Assembly: GCA_014359685.1 (NCBI GenBank)
Contig: JACIYY010000221.1
Span: 1 to 9,562 of the forward strand
Direction: 5' to 3'
Length of the DNA stretch: 9,562 bases
Origin: Porphyrobacter sp.
GTDB lineage: Bacteria; Pseudomonadota; Alphaproteobacteria; Sphingomonadales; Sphingomonadaceae
Shown: positions 1-7,181 of the stretch, piece by piece
Position numbering within the stretch: the first letter of the stretch is position 1
Layout: each line of letters opens with the position of its first letter
Program-made: the position numbers and the translations under genes
The notes under the pieces: generated by a model
What the model was told of the DNA's origin: nothing
Databases searched by the model: none
What the model saw: the letters and a program-made list of their open reading frames with translations, nothing else

Positions 1-495
1 GCCGCTGCCTGTGATCGTGGCCAGGTCGAGTCCCCGCTCCTGCGCGATCCGCCGAGCCAGCGGCGATGCGACGACCCGCTCCCCGGACGGGGCCGGAGCC
101 GCTGAAGGTGCGGGAGCCGGCGTTGGCGCCGGGGCCGGGCTCGGAGAAGGTGCGGTGGCTGGGGCAGCGGGTGGCGCCGGTTCGGACTCCGCCGCCGGTT
201 CCTCGGCCGCGGCGCTGACACCGGCGGCGGCCTTCGCCTCGGCGAGATCCTCACCCTCCGCCGCCAGAGTGGCGATGACGGTGCCGACCTTTACCCCCTG
301 CGTGCCTTCCGGAACGGCGATGTCGGCAACGGTGCCCTCGTCCACCGCCTCGAACTCCATGGTCGCCTTGTCGGTCTCGATCTCGGCGATCACGTCGCCG
401 CTGGTCACCGTGTCGCCGACCTTCACCAGCCAGCGGGCGAGCGTGCCCTCCTCCATCGTGGGCGACAGAGCGGGCATCCTGATCGTGATCGGCAT
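1..495 (-). CDS. pdhC: Pyruvate dehydrogenase E2 (dihydrolipoamide acetyltransferase), N-terminal part
   Basis: This is the acetyl-transferring core subunit of the cytoplasmic pyruvate dehydrogenase complex, which passes the acetyl group from E1 to CoA via a swinging lipoyl arm. Translating the minus strand gives 165 residues, open at the window edge. Residues 1-78 form a lipoyl domain ([17 protein letters not shown] at the N-terminus) with the lipoylated lysine K43 in the motif [11 protein letters not shown]. Residues about 86-137 are a flexible linker rich in Ala and Pro. Residues 139-165 (beginning [13 protein letters not shown]) start the peripheral subunit-binding domain that holds E1/E3. 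This domain favours E2 over the lipoyl-bearing E1-beta subunit common in alphaproteobacteria. The catalytic HxxxD domain lies outside the window. The start is taken at ATG 495 because homologues begin close to the lipoyl fold; an in-frame ATG at 510 would add five residues. The gene is divergent from the stress protein gene, so it probably has its own promoter in 496-620. The symbol is by convention (also aceF). Confidence 0.93.
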   Translation of the reverse strand, partial: MPITIRMPALSPTMEEGTLARWLVKVGDTVTSGDVIAEIETDKATMEFEAVDEGTVADIAVPEGTQGVKVGTVIATLAAEGEDLAEAKAAAGVSAAAEEPAAESEPAPPAAPATAPSPSPAPAPTPAPAPSAAPAPSGERVVASPLARRIAQERGLDLATITGSG

Positions 496-569
496 GGTGG
501 CGGCTGGCATCCTGCTAGCTGGGGTTGCCCGGCCGTCTCTGACCAATTTGCCCCGCCAGAGCAAGGTTC

Positions 570-598
570 TTGCGCCTGGCTGTGGATCGCGGGATACT
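570..598 (+). promoter_or_regulatory. Candidate sigma-70-type promoter of the universal stress protein gene
   Basis: TTGCGC at 570-575 (three of six matches to TTGACA), a 17-base spacer, then GATACT at 593-598 (four of six matches to TATAAT). Transcription would start near 605, giving a very short leader that still contains the purine-rich ribosome binding site at 606-615. The position and exact 17-base spacing are the support; the -35 match is weak, so this is a candidate only. Confidence 0.35.
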
Positions 599-605
599 CG
601 GCCAC

Positions 606-615
606 GGGGGAGAGG
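606..615 (+). promoter_or_regulatory. Ribosome binding site fixing the usp start
   Basis: The purine run GGGGGAGAGG lies five bases before ATG 621. It supports starting the stress protein there and not at the in-frame TTG at 570, which has no such signal and overlaps the candidate -35 element. Confidence 0.7.
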
Positions 616-620
616 CAACA

Positions 621-1073
621 ATGCGCGTCTATCTGGTGATCATCGACGAGAGCGAGGAATCGCGCGTCGCGCTGCGCTTCGCCGCCCGCCGCGCGGCCTA
701 CACCGGCGGCGCAGTGCACCTGCTGGCGATCGTGCCCAAGCAGGCGTTCAACGCCTTCGCCGGGGTGCAGGCGACGATCGAGGACGAGGCCCGCGACCGG
801 GCGGAGGTGCTGGCCAACAGCGCTGCGGGCGAGCTGGTGTCGGAGATGGGGCAGATGCCGCAGATCACCGTCAGGGTCGGCGACGGCAAGACGGTGATCG
901 ACGCCTTCCTGAAAGAGCACCGGGAGGTCGCTGCGCTGGTGCTGGGCGCCGCCGCGAACGGCACGCCGGGGCCGCTGGTGACTCACTTTTCCGCCCATGC
1001 CGGATCGCTGCCCTGCCCGGTGTTCCTGATCCCCGGAAGCCTCTCCGAAGCGGAGATCGACCGGCTGAGCTGA
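621..1073 (+). CDS. Universal stress protein (UspA family)
   Basis: A 150-residue single-domain protein of the UspA fold, close to the usual family length of 140-160. Members are cytoplasmic nucleotide-binding proteins induced by starvation, oxidative or other stress; the exact role of this one cannot be read from sequence. The N-terminal strand [20 protein letters not shown] carries the acidic residue usual at the start of the nucleotide pocket. The C-terminal part has the expected glycine-rich loop ([11 protein letters not shown], then [12 protein letters not shown]). The family's G-x2-G-x9-G(S/T) signature is recognisable, but the second gap is ten residues, not nine, so ATP binding is likely but not certain. 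A purine-rich ribosome binding site five bases before ATG 621 sets the start. The gene is divergent from the PDH E2 gene and ends 23 bases before the convergent rnr stop. I see no strong terminator in that gap. Confidence 0.88.
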   Translation: MRVYLVIIDESEESRVALRFAARRAAYTGGAVHLLAIVPKQAFNAFAGVQATIEDEARDRAEVLANSAAGELVSEMGQMPQITVRVGDGKTVIDAFLKEHREVAALVLGAAANGTPGPLVTHFSAHAGSLPCPVFLIPGSLSEAEIDRLS

Positions 1074-1096
1074 GGGTCGGCCCGTCGGGCGGGTGG

Positions 1097-3379
1097 CTAC
1101 CTCTTGCCCCGGCCCTGGTGGCGGATATTGGCCGGCCGGCCGCGCTGGCCCTGCGCGAACTTGCCCTTCGCCGGCTTGCCCGGTCCGCTGCGCTTGCGAT
1201 CGGGCCGCGCGCCGCGCGGCTCGATGGCGTTGCCGTCGCTGTCGGGCACCTCGAACTTCAATGCCCCGGTCAGCGGGTTGGCCTCCGCCAGCCGCAGCTG
1301 GAGCGTGTCGCCCACGGCGTAGCGGGTGCCGCTGTCCTCCCCCACCAGCGCCCGCGCGGCTTCGTCGTGGCGGAAATATTCGCGGCCCAGCGAGGAGACC
1401 GGCACCAGCCCGTCGCCACCCAGCCCGGCGATGGTGGCGAAGAAGCCGAATTTCTGCACCCCGGTGATGCGGGTGGTGAAGGTTTCGCCCACCCGTCCCG
1501 TCAGCCAGGCGGCGACATAGCGGTCGATCGTGTCGCGCTCGGCCTCCATTGCGCGCCGTTCGGTCATGCTGATCGCGTCGGTGATCCGGGACAGGTCCTC
1601 GCGGTCGCGATCCGACAGGCCGGTGGTCGGCGGCAGGCCCTTGGGCGCGGGCTGTTCGAAGCCGAAGGCATCGACGAGCGCGCGGTGGACCAGGAGATCG
1701 GCATAGCGGCGGATCGGCGAGGTGAAGTGGGCGTAGCTGCCCAGCGCCAGCCCGAAATGCCCGGCATTGCGCGGGCCGTAATAGGCCTGCGTCTGGCTGC
1801 GCAGCACCGCCTCCATCACCAGCGCCTTCTCCCCCGGATCGGCGACATCGCGGATCATGCGGTTGAACAGGCCCGGCGTCACCACCTGCCCCAGCGCCAG
1901 CTTGCGGCCGATGGCATCGAAATAGTCGCGCAGTGCGACCAGCTTCTCGCGCGTCGGCGGCTCGTGCACGCGATAGACGACCGGGCTGGCCTTGCTCTCC
2001 AGCGCCTTGGCGGCAGCGACATTGGCGGCGATCATGAAATCTTCCACCACCCGGTGCGCGTCGAGTCGCTCGCGCAATGCGATCTCGGCGATGCGGCCCT
2101 GCTGGTCGAGCACCACGCGGCGTTCCGGCAGGTCGAGATCGAGCGGATCGCGGTCCTCGCGCGCGGCATTGAGCGCGCGCCAGGCGTCCCACAGATGGGC
2201 CAGGTGGGGCGGTGCCTCGCCGCTATCGATGCGCGCCTGCGCGTCCTCGTAGGCGATCACCTCGTGGATGCGGACCAGGGCGCGGGCGAAGCGCCAGCGG
2301 GTGACGCGCCCCTCGCGCGAAATCGTCAGGTGGCAGGCCATCGCCGCGCGGTCCTCGCCCTGCTTCAGGGAGCAGACATCGGCGCTCAGCACTTCGGGCA
2401 GCATCGGCACCACCCGGTCGGGGAAATAGACCGAATTGCCGCGCTTCCTCGCCTCCCGGTCGATCTCGCCGCCGGGGCGGACGTAGAAGCTGACATCGGC
2501 GATGGCGACCAGCGCCTGCCAGCCGCCCGGGTTGCCAGGATCGCTGTCGGGTTGCGCCCAGATGGCATCGTCGTGGTCGCGCGCGTCGACCGGGTCGATG
2601 GCGACGATCGGCAGCTCGCGCAGATCCTCGCGATGCTGCTCGCTCAGCGGCAGCCGGGCGGCGCGCTCCGCCTCGGCCAGCGCCTCTTCGGGGAAGATGT
2701 GGGGAATGCCGTGCTTGTGGATCGCGATCAGGCTGTAGGCGCGCGGCGCCAGCGGATCGCCCAGCACCTCCACCACCTTGACCCCCGCGCGCGGGGAGCG
2801 ACCGGCGGGCTCGGCCAGCACCAGCTGCCCTTCCTCCGCACCACCCAGATCGGCAATTGGCGAGGAATTGCGGATGCGCTTGTCGACCGGCGCCAGCCAT
2901 GGCCGGCCGGCGCCGTCATGCTCGACCACACCCAGCAGCGCTTCCGCCTGAGCGGGCAGCTTCTTCATCGGATGGGCGCGCCAGCCGTGGCCGGTCTCCT
3001 CGGTGCGGGCGAGGATGCGGTCGCCCTGGCGAAGCGCGGTCATCTTGCGGCTTTCCATCACCCGCAGCCGCGGCGGGGGGGTGGCATCGTCGGGCTGCCA
3101 GCTGTCGGGGATGGCGATCGTCTCCCCCTCCTCCACCGCGACCACCCGCAGCACGGTGACCTTGGGCACCCCGCCCATCCGGTGATAGGCGCTGCGCGCG
3201 CCGTCGATCAGCCCTTCCTCGGCCATGTCCTTGAGGAGCGCCTTGAGCGCGATGCGCTCCTGTCCCTTGAGCCCGAATTCGCGCGCGATCTCGCGCCTGC
3301 CGGCAGGCGTGTCGCTGGACTGGACGAAGGCCAGGATCTGCTCGCGGGTGGGCAGGCCGGAAAAGCGGTGGTGCGGCAT
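1097..3379 (-). CDS. rnr: Ribonuclease R (3'-5' exoribonuclease)
   Basis: A complete 760-residue RNase II/RNB-family enzyme that degrades structured RNA processively from the 3' end, acting in mRNA and rRNA turnover and quality control. Residues about 8-65 form a winged-helix segment (TREQILAFVQ). Cold-shock-like domains fill about 70-225. The RNB catalytic domain runs about 250-570 and holds the metal-binding aspartates in DPVDARDHDDA: D262, D268, D270 and D271, with the same spacing as E. coli D272, D278, D280 and D281. A second RNB signature, SPIRRYADLLVHR, is at 554-566. An S1 RNA-binding domain (VGETFTTRITGVQKFGFF) covers about 630-708. The last 45 residues are a basic, Gly/Lys/Arg-rich tail typical of RNase R rather than RNase II. 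ATG 3379 matches where homologues begin, though no clear ribosome binding site precedes it. The gene is divergent from the M3 peptidase gene; an inverted repeat sits 19 bases upstream of the start. All key residues are present. Confidence 0.96.
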   Translation of the reverse strand: MPHHRFSGLPTREQILAFVQSSDTPAGRREIAREFGLKGQERIALKALLKDMAEEGLIDGARSAYHRMGGVPKVTVLRVVAVEEGETIAIPDSWQPDDATPPPRLRVMESRKMTALRQGDRILARTEETGHGWRAHPMKKLPAQAEALLGVVEHDGAGRPWLAPVDKRIRNSSPIADLGGAEEGQLVLAEPAGRSPRAGVKVVEVLGDPLAPRAYSLIAIHKHGIPHIFPEEALAEAERAARLPLSEQHREDLRELPIVAIDPVDARDHDDAIWAQPDSDPGNPGGWQALVAIADVSFYVRPGGEIDREARKRGNSVYFPDRVVPMLPEVLSADVCSLKQGEDRAAMACHLTISREGRVTRWRFARALVRIHEVIAYEDAQARIDSGEAPPHLAHLWDAWRALNAAREDRDPLDLDLPERRVVLDQQGRIAEIALRERLDAHRVVEDFMIAANVAAAKALESKASPVVYRVHEPPTREKLVALRDYFDAIGRKLALGQVVTPGLFNRMIRDVADPGEKALVMEAVLRSQTQAYYGPRNAGHFGLALGSYAHFTSPIRRYADLLVHRALVDAFGFEQPAPKGLPPTTGLSDRDREDLSRITDAISMTERRAMEAERDTIDRYVAAWLTGRVGETFTTRITGVQKFGFFATIAGLGGDGLVPVSSLGREYFRHDEAARALVGEDSGTRYAVGDTLQLRLAEANPLTGALKFEVPDSDGNAIEPRGARPDRKRSGPGKPAKGKFAQGQRGRPANIRHQGRGKR

Positions 3380-3397
3380 GGCGTGGATGTGGGCGAC

Positions 3398-3422
3398 CGG
3401 CCGGGCGAAGGCAAGCCGGCCG
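3398..3422. repeat. GC-rich inverted repeat between rnr and the M3 peptidase gene
   Basis: CGGCCGG at 3398-3404 and its exact reverse complement CCGGCCG at 3416-3422 are separated by 11 bases. It lies between the two divergent starts (3379 and 3490). It could be a protein-binding operator or a hairpin in the rnr leader. In DNA this rich in G+C a seven-base match may also be chance. Confidence 0.4.
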
Positions 3423-3477
3423 CATTGCCTGTGCCCGGGCGCGCGGCTAGTGGTTTCGTTTGCGACTTGCCCGAACC

Positions 3478-3484
3478 AAAGGAA
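3478..3484 (+). promoter_or_regulatory. Ribosome binding site fixing the M3 peptidase start
   Basis: AAAGGAA lies five bases before ATG 3490. It decides for this start over the in-frame upstream start at 3460, which would put ten extra residues in front of an otherwise clean signal peptide. Confidence 0.7.
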
Positions 3485-3489
3485 TTTCG

Positions 3490-5508
3490 ATGCGAACCTT
3501 CGTCAGCGCCGCCTTGCTCGGCGGCACGGCGCTCGCCACGCCGGCGATGGCCCAGGACAGCGCCGCCGCCTTCATCGGAGAGGTCGCCGCCGACGCGCCG
3601 GACGAGGCGACGCTGGCCGCACGGTGCGACGGGCTCGTGGCGGAGGCGGAGCGCCGCGTCCGCGCACTGGAGACCGAGACGGGCGCGGCGACGGTGGCCA
3701 GGACGCTGAAGGCCTATGACGATCTGCGCGCGCTCACCAGCTTTGCCGGGGCCGAATATTACAGCGTCAGCCAGTCCGCCGACACGCCCGAAAAGCGGCA
3801 GGCCGGAATCGAGTGCTACACCCGGATCGAGGAGATCGACACCTCGCTGGCGCTGTCGCGCCCGGTCTATGACCGGCTGAAGGCGATCGATGCCAGCGGC
3901 GAGGACGAGGCGACACGCTATTATCTGGCGCAGGTGCTGGCCGAATATGACCGCGGCGGCGTCGGCCTCGATCACGCGACGCGCGCCCGGATCAAGGCCT
4001 TGCAGGACGAGATGACCGCGATCAGCGCGGAGTTCAACGCCAATATCGCCAAGGCGCGGGGCAGCGTGAAGGCGCTGCCAAGAGAGCTTGCGGGCCTGCC
4101 GCAGGACTGGATCGAGGCCCGCCCGCCGGGTCCGGACGGGCTGGTCGAGATCACCACCGACACGCCCGATTTCCTGCCGGTCATTTCCTATGCCCAAGAC
4201 GATGCGCTGCGCGAACGGCTGATGCGGGTCTATGCCTCGCGCGCATATCCGCGCAACAGCGAGCTTCTGGGGCAGTTGTTCACCCGCCGTCAGCAGCTCG
4301 CCGAGATCCTCGGGCGGCCCGATTACGCCAGCCTGAGTTTCGAGAACCGGATGCTCGACACCCCGGAGAAGGTGGCCGCGCACATGGCCGAATTGCAGGC
4401 GGCAGCAGCCCCGGCGGCGCAGCGCGATCTCACCGAACTTCGCGCGGCGCTGGCCGAGATCAGGCCGGGGCAGGCGCTGTCTCCGTTCAACACTGGGATC
4501 GCGCGGCAGCACGTGCTCAAGACCCGCTACGACCTCGATCCGCAGGCAGTGCGCCAGTATTTCACCTACGACAATGTCCGCCAGGGCGTGTTCGAGCTGA
4601 CGCAGGACCTGTTCGGTTTCGAGATCCGCCCATGGGACACAAAGCTGTGGCACCCCGACGTTGAGGCCTTCGAGATCTACGATGATGGCGCGCTGCTCGG
4701 CCGGTTCTACGTCGATGCCCATCCGCGCGACGGCAAGTTCAAGCACGCCAACCACATCGCGCTTCGCAAGGGGATCATCGGCGAGAGCCTGCCGGTCTCG
4801 GTGCTGACGATGAACCTGCCCAAGGGCGGCTACGACACCGGGCTGATGGAGCATGGCGAGGTCGAAACCTTCCTCCACGAATTCGGCCACCTGATCCACA
4901 GCATCCTCGGCGGCCGGCAGCGCTGGTCGGGGCTGAGCGGGGTCGCGACCGAGCGCGATTTCGTCGAGGCCCCGTCGCAGATGCTGGAGGAGTGGGTCTA
5001 TGATTACGACACGCTGGTCCGCTTCGCCCGCAACGAAGCAGGCGAGACGATCCCGCGCGATCTGGTGGAGCGGATGAATGCCGCGCGCTATTTCGGGCAG
5101 GGGATGACCGAGCTGGTCCAGCTCGGCTACACCAATGCCTCGCTGCGGTTCCATCAGGGCGCCCCGCAGGACCCCTCTGCGCATGGCATTTCGCAGGCCT
5201 ATCGCGCCTATTACAACGCCTACGCACCGATCGAGATACCCGAGACCTTCCATCAGGAGGCCGCGTTCGGCCATCTCGACGGCTATTCGGCCGGATATTA
5301 CACCTATGGCTGGTCGCGGGTGATCGCCGCCGACCTGTTCTCCCGCTTCGAGGCGGCCGGGCTGCGCGATCCGGAGACGGCGCTCGCCTATCGCCGGCTG
5401 ATCCTGGAGCCGGGCGGCAGCGTCCCGGCAGCGCGGATGATCGAGACCTATCTCGGCCGTCCGGTCAATGCCGAGGCATTCAAGCGCCAGCTCGAGAAGG
5501 GTGCCTGA
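3490..5508 (+). CDS. M3-family zinc metallopeptidase, exported (peptidyl-dipeptidase / thimet oligopeptidase type)
   Basis: A 672-residue zinc oligopeptidase of family M3, which cleaves short peptides inside a deep channel. The zinc site is HEFGH at residues 463-467 (H463 and H467 ligands, E464 catalytic), with E493 in RDFVEAPSQ as the third ligand. The spacing from H467 to E493 is 26, one more than the 25 I recall for thimet oligopeptidase and E. coli Dcp. The conserved substrate-binding region near the C-terminus is present: GHLDGYSAGYYTYGWS from about residue 594, with H595 and several tyrosines. Residues 1-21 form a Sec signal peptide: MR start, hydrophobic core (FVSAALLGGTALA), cleavage likely after AMA before QDS. 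The mature enzyme should therefore work in the periplasm, whereas the best-known M3 enzymes are cytoplasmic. I see no lipobox cysteine or other membrane segment. Whether it acts as dipeptidyl carboxypeptidase (Dcp) or oligopeptidase cannot be settled, so no symbol is given. It is divergent from rnr and converges on proS with a 25-base gap. Confidence 0.93.
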   Translation: MRTFVSAALLGGTALATPAMAQDSAAAFIGEVAADAPDEATLAARCDGLVAEAERRVRALETETGAATVARTLKAYDDLRALTSFAGAEYYSVSQSADTPEKRQAGIECYTRIEEIDTSLALSRPVYDRLKAIDASGEDEATRYYLAQVLAEYDRGGVGLDHATRARIKALQDEMTAISAEFNANIAKARGSVKALPRELAGLPQDWIEARPPGPDGLVEITTDTPDFLPVISYAQDDALRERLMRVYASRAYPRNSELLGQLFTRRQQLAEILGRPDYASLSFENRMLDTPEKVAAHMAELQAAAAPAAQRDLTELRAALAEIRPGQALSPFNTGIARQHVLKTRYDLDPQAVRQYFTYDNVRQGVFELTQDLFGFEIRPWDTKLWHPDVEAFEIYDDGALLGRFYVDAHPRDGKFKHANHIALRKGIIGESLPVSVLTMNLPKGGYDTGLMEHGEVETFLHEFGHLIHSILGGRQRWSGLSGVATERDFVEAPSQMLEEWVYDYDTLVRFARNEAGETIPRDLVERMNAARYFGQGMTELVQLGYTNASLRFHQGAPQDPSAHGISQAYRAYYNAYAPIEIPETFHQEAAFGHLDGYSAGYYTYGWSRVIAADLFSRFEAAGLRDPETALAYRRLILEPGGSVPAARMIETYLGRPVNAEAFKRQLEKGA

Positions 5509-5533
5509 CGCCCTCCGGCATCAACCCGCCGCG

Positions 5534-7075
5534 TCAATAGGAGCGGGCGACGATGATCCGCTCGACCGCGCGCTCGCCGGTGAACAGGCAGGCGCCATCG
5601 GCCGGCTCCGCGCCCTGCGGCACGTTGCGGACGGTCAGCTTCAGCGCCTTCAGCCGCTCGACCACAGCGTCCAGCGCCGGGCCGGTGGGGCGCGCCCATT
5701 GCACCTGCGCCCAGCCGGGATAGCGGTTGCCCGGCGCGAAATAGTCGGCGAGCGCATCGGCCGTGGTGATGCCGCGTTCGATATTGGCGTCGCGCCGGGC
5801 GTGCGCCTGATCGAACAAGGCGCCCTGGATCTCGGCCAGGATGCCGGGCAACGCCTGCGCGGCGGCCTCGCGCGTCGGGGTCTGGAAGGCGGGCTTCCCG
5901 CCTTCCCCCCACAGCGCATCGCGGCGCAGCAGGCTGACGGTGCCGGCCTCGCGGTCGCGCGGGCCGACCTCGATCAGCACCGGCGCGCCGCGGCGGACCC
6001 AGTCCCAGCGCTTTGCGGCGGCCTTGCCCGGCCGCTTGTCGAGCAGCACCCGCAGCGGCTCGCCGAAGGCGGACTGCGCCGCCACCATCGCCCGCAGCGC
6101 CTCGCAATAGTCGACCAGCGCACCGTCGCCGTCATCGCCACGCAGCATCGGCAGGATCACCACCTGCTGCGGCGCCAGACGCGGCGGCACCCGCAACCCG
6201 TCATCATCGCCGTGGGTCATGATCAGGCCGCCGACCATCCGGGTCGACACGCCCCAGCTGGTGGTGTGCGCGAATTGCTGCACGCCCTCGCGGTCCTGAA
6301 AACGGATGTTGGCGGCGCGGGCGAAGTTGGTGCCGAGATAGTGCGAGGTGCCGGCCTGCAGCGCCTTGCCGTCCTGCATCATCGCCTCGATCGACCAGGT
6401 CTCGACCGCGCCGGGGAAGCGCTCGTTCTCCGGCTTCTCGCCGGCGATCACCGGCAGGGCGACGTCCTCCTCGGCGAAGGCGCGGTACATTTCGAGCGCG
6501 CGCATGGTTTCCGCCCGCGCATCGTCGCGGCTGTCATGCGCGGTATGGCCCTCCTGCCACAGGAACTCGCTGGTGCGCAGGAACATCCGGGTCCGCATCT
6601 CCCACCGCACCACATTGGCCCATTGGTTGAGCAGCAGCGGCAGGTCGCGCCAGCTCTGCACCCAGCGGCTCATCGCATCGCCGATGATGGTTTCGGAGGT
6701 GGGCCGCACGATCAGCGGCTCTTCCAGCTTGGCCGCCGGGTCGGGTATCAGCCCGCCCTTGCCGTCGGCGATCAGGCGGTGGTGGGTGACGACCGCCATC
6801 TCCTTGGCGAAGCCTTCGACATGCGCGGCCTCGCGCACGAAATTGCCCAGCGGGATGAACAGCGGGAAATAGACGTTCTGCACGCCGGCGGCCTTGATCC
6901 GCGCGTCCAGCAGGCGCTGCATCCGCTCCCAGATGCCATAGCCCCACGGCTTGATGACCATGCACCCGCGCACGCCCGATTCCTCGGCCATGTCTGCGGC
7001 GGAGACGACCTCCTGATACCAGGCGGCGAAATCGTCGGCGCGCCGTGTGGCGAGGGCGTGGCGGATGGCGGACAT
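5534..7075 (-). CDS. proS: Prolyl-tRNA synthetase, archaeal/eukaryotic-type (type 3)
   Basis: A 513-residue class II aminoacyl-tRNA synthetase that charges tRNA-Pro in the cytoplasm. Motif 1 lies around YFPLFIP (69-75). The proline-site PTSE sequence is at 125-128. Motif 2 is the stretch VVRWEMRTRMFLRTSEFLWQE (155-175), followed by GHTAH. Motif 3 includes GVSTRMVGGLIMTHGDD (275-291). The anticodon-binding domain follows from about 300 (LAPQQVVILP). The EFLWQEGHTAH form, the absence of the bacterial editing insert, and the C-terminal extension ending in tyrosine (IIVARSY) mark the archaeal/eukaryotic-type enzyme. The family's C-terminal extension normally binds zinc through cysteines; here residues 450-513 hold only one cysteine (C496 in ACLFTGE), so the metal site looks lost. 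The start at ATG 7075 gives a sensible N-terminus, but no strong ribosome binding site precedes it. It is last of a minus-strand run after phaR, 106 bases away. Confidence 0.93.
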   Translation of the reverse strand: MSAIRHALATRRADDFAAWYQEVVSAADMAEESGVRGCMVIKPWGYGIWERMQRLLDARIKAAGVQNVYFPLFIPLGNFVREAAHVEGFAKEMAVVTHHRLIADGKGGLIPDPAAKLEEPLIVRPTSETIIGDAMSRWVQSWRDLPLLLNQWANVVRWEMRTRMFLRTSEFLWQEGHTAHDSRDDARAETMRALEMYRAFAEEDVALPVIAGEKPENERFPGAVETWSIEAMMQDGKALQAGTSHYLGTNFARAANIRFQDREGVQQFAHTTSWGVSTRMVGGLIMTHGDDDGLRVPPRLAPQQVVILPMLRGDDGDGALVDYCEALRAMVAAQSAFGEPLRVLLDKRPGKAAAKRWDWVRRGAPVLIEVGPRDREAGTVSLLRRDALWGEGGKPAFQTPTREAAAQALPGILAEIQGALFDQAHARRDANIERGITTADALADYFAPGNRYPGWAQVQWARPTGPALDAVVERLKALKLTVRNVPQGAEPADGACLFTGERAVERIIVARSY

Positions 7076-7159
7076 GGTGCGGGCAACTCGCTGGCGATGG
7101 CGGGGACGGCGGCCCTAGCGCTGCGGCGCGCCGGCTGTCGAGGGGGCACGGCAGTGCGA

Positions 7160-7177
7160 GGCGGCCGGTCGGCCGCC
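7160..7177 (-). terminator. Possible terminator hairpin after phaR
   Basis: A perfect seven-base stem GGCGGCC/GGCCGCC with a four-base loop begins four bases after the phaR stop codon. There is no run of T after it on the minus strand, so it may only attenuate transcription into proS or protect the phaR mRNA end. It is not a proven intrinsic terminator. Confidence 0.35.
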
Positions 7178-7181
7178 GCGA

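Noticed and set aside
1080..1090. Short hairpin GCCC-GTC-GGGC between the usp and rnr stop codons as a terminator.
   Set aside because: The stem is only four base pairs and no T run follows on either strand.
423..2192. A 589-codon minus-strand open frame over usp and the 3' half of rnr.
   Set aside because: Its rnr part is a shifted frame of the RNase R gene and its other part is antisense to usp. The composition is Arg/Ala/Gly-rich without domains.
3425..3453. Possible M3 peptidase promoter (TTGCCT, 17-base spacer, TAGTGG).
   Set aside because: The -10 box matches only two of six consensus bases.
11..3709. A 1232-codon open frame on the plus strand, running across the E2, usp and rnr region.
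   Set aside because: It is antisense to rnr and E2 over most of its length, and its translation is low-complexity, Arg/Gly/Ala-rich. Long open shadows are expected in G+C-rich coding DNA. The minus-strand proteins there have full family motifs.
3208..5274. A 688-codon open frame on the minus strand, opposite the M3 peptidase gene.
   Set aside because: It is antisense to a gene with an intact zinc site and signal peptide, and it runs into the rnr region in the wrong frame. No recognisable domain.
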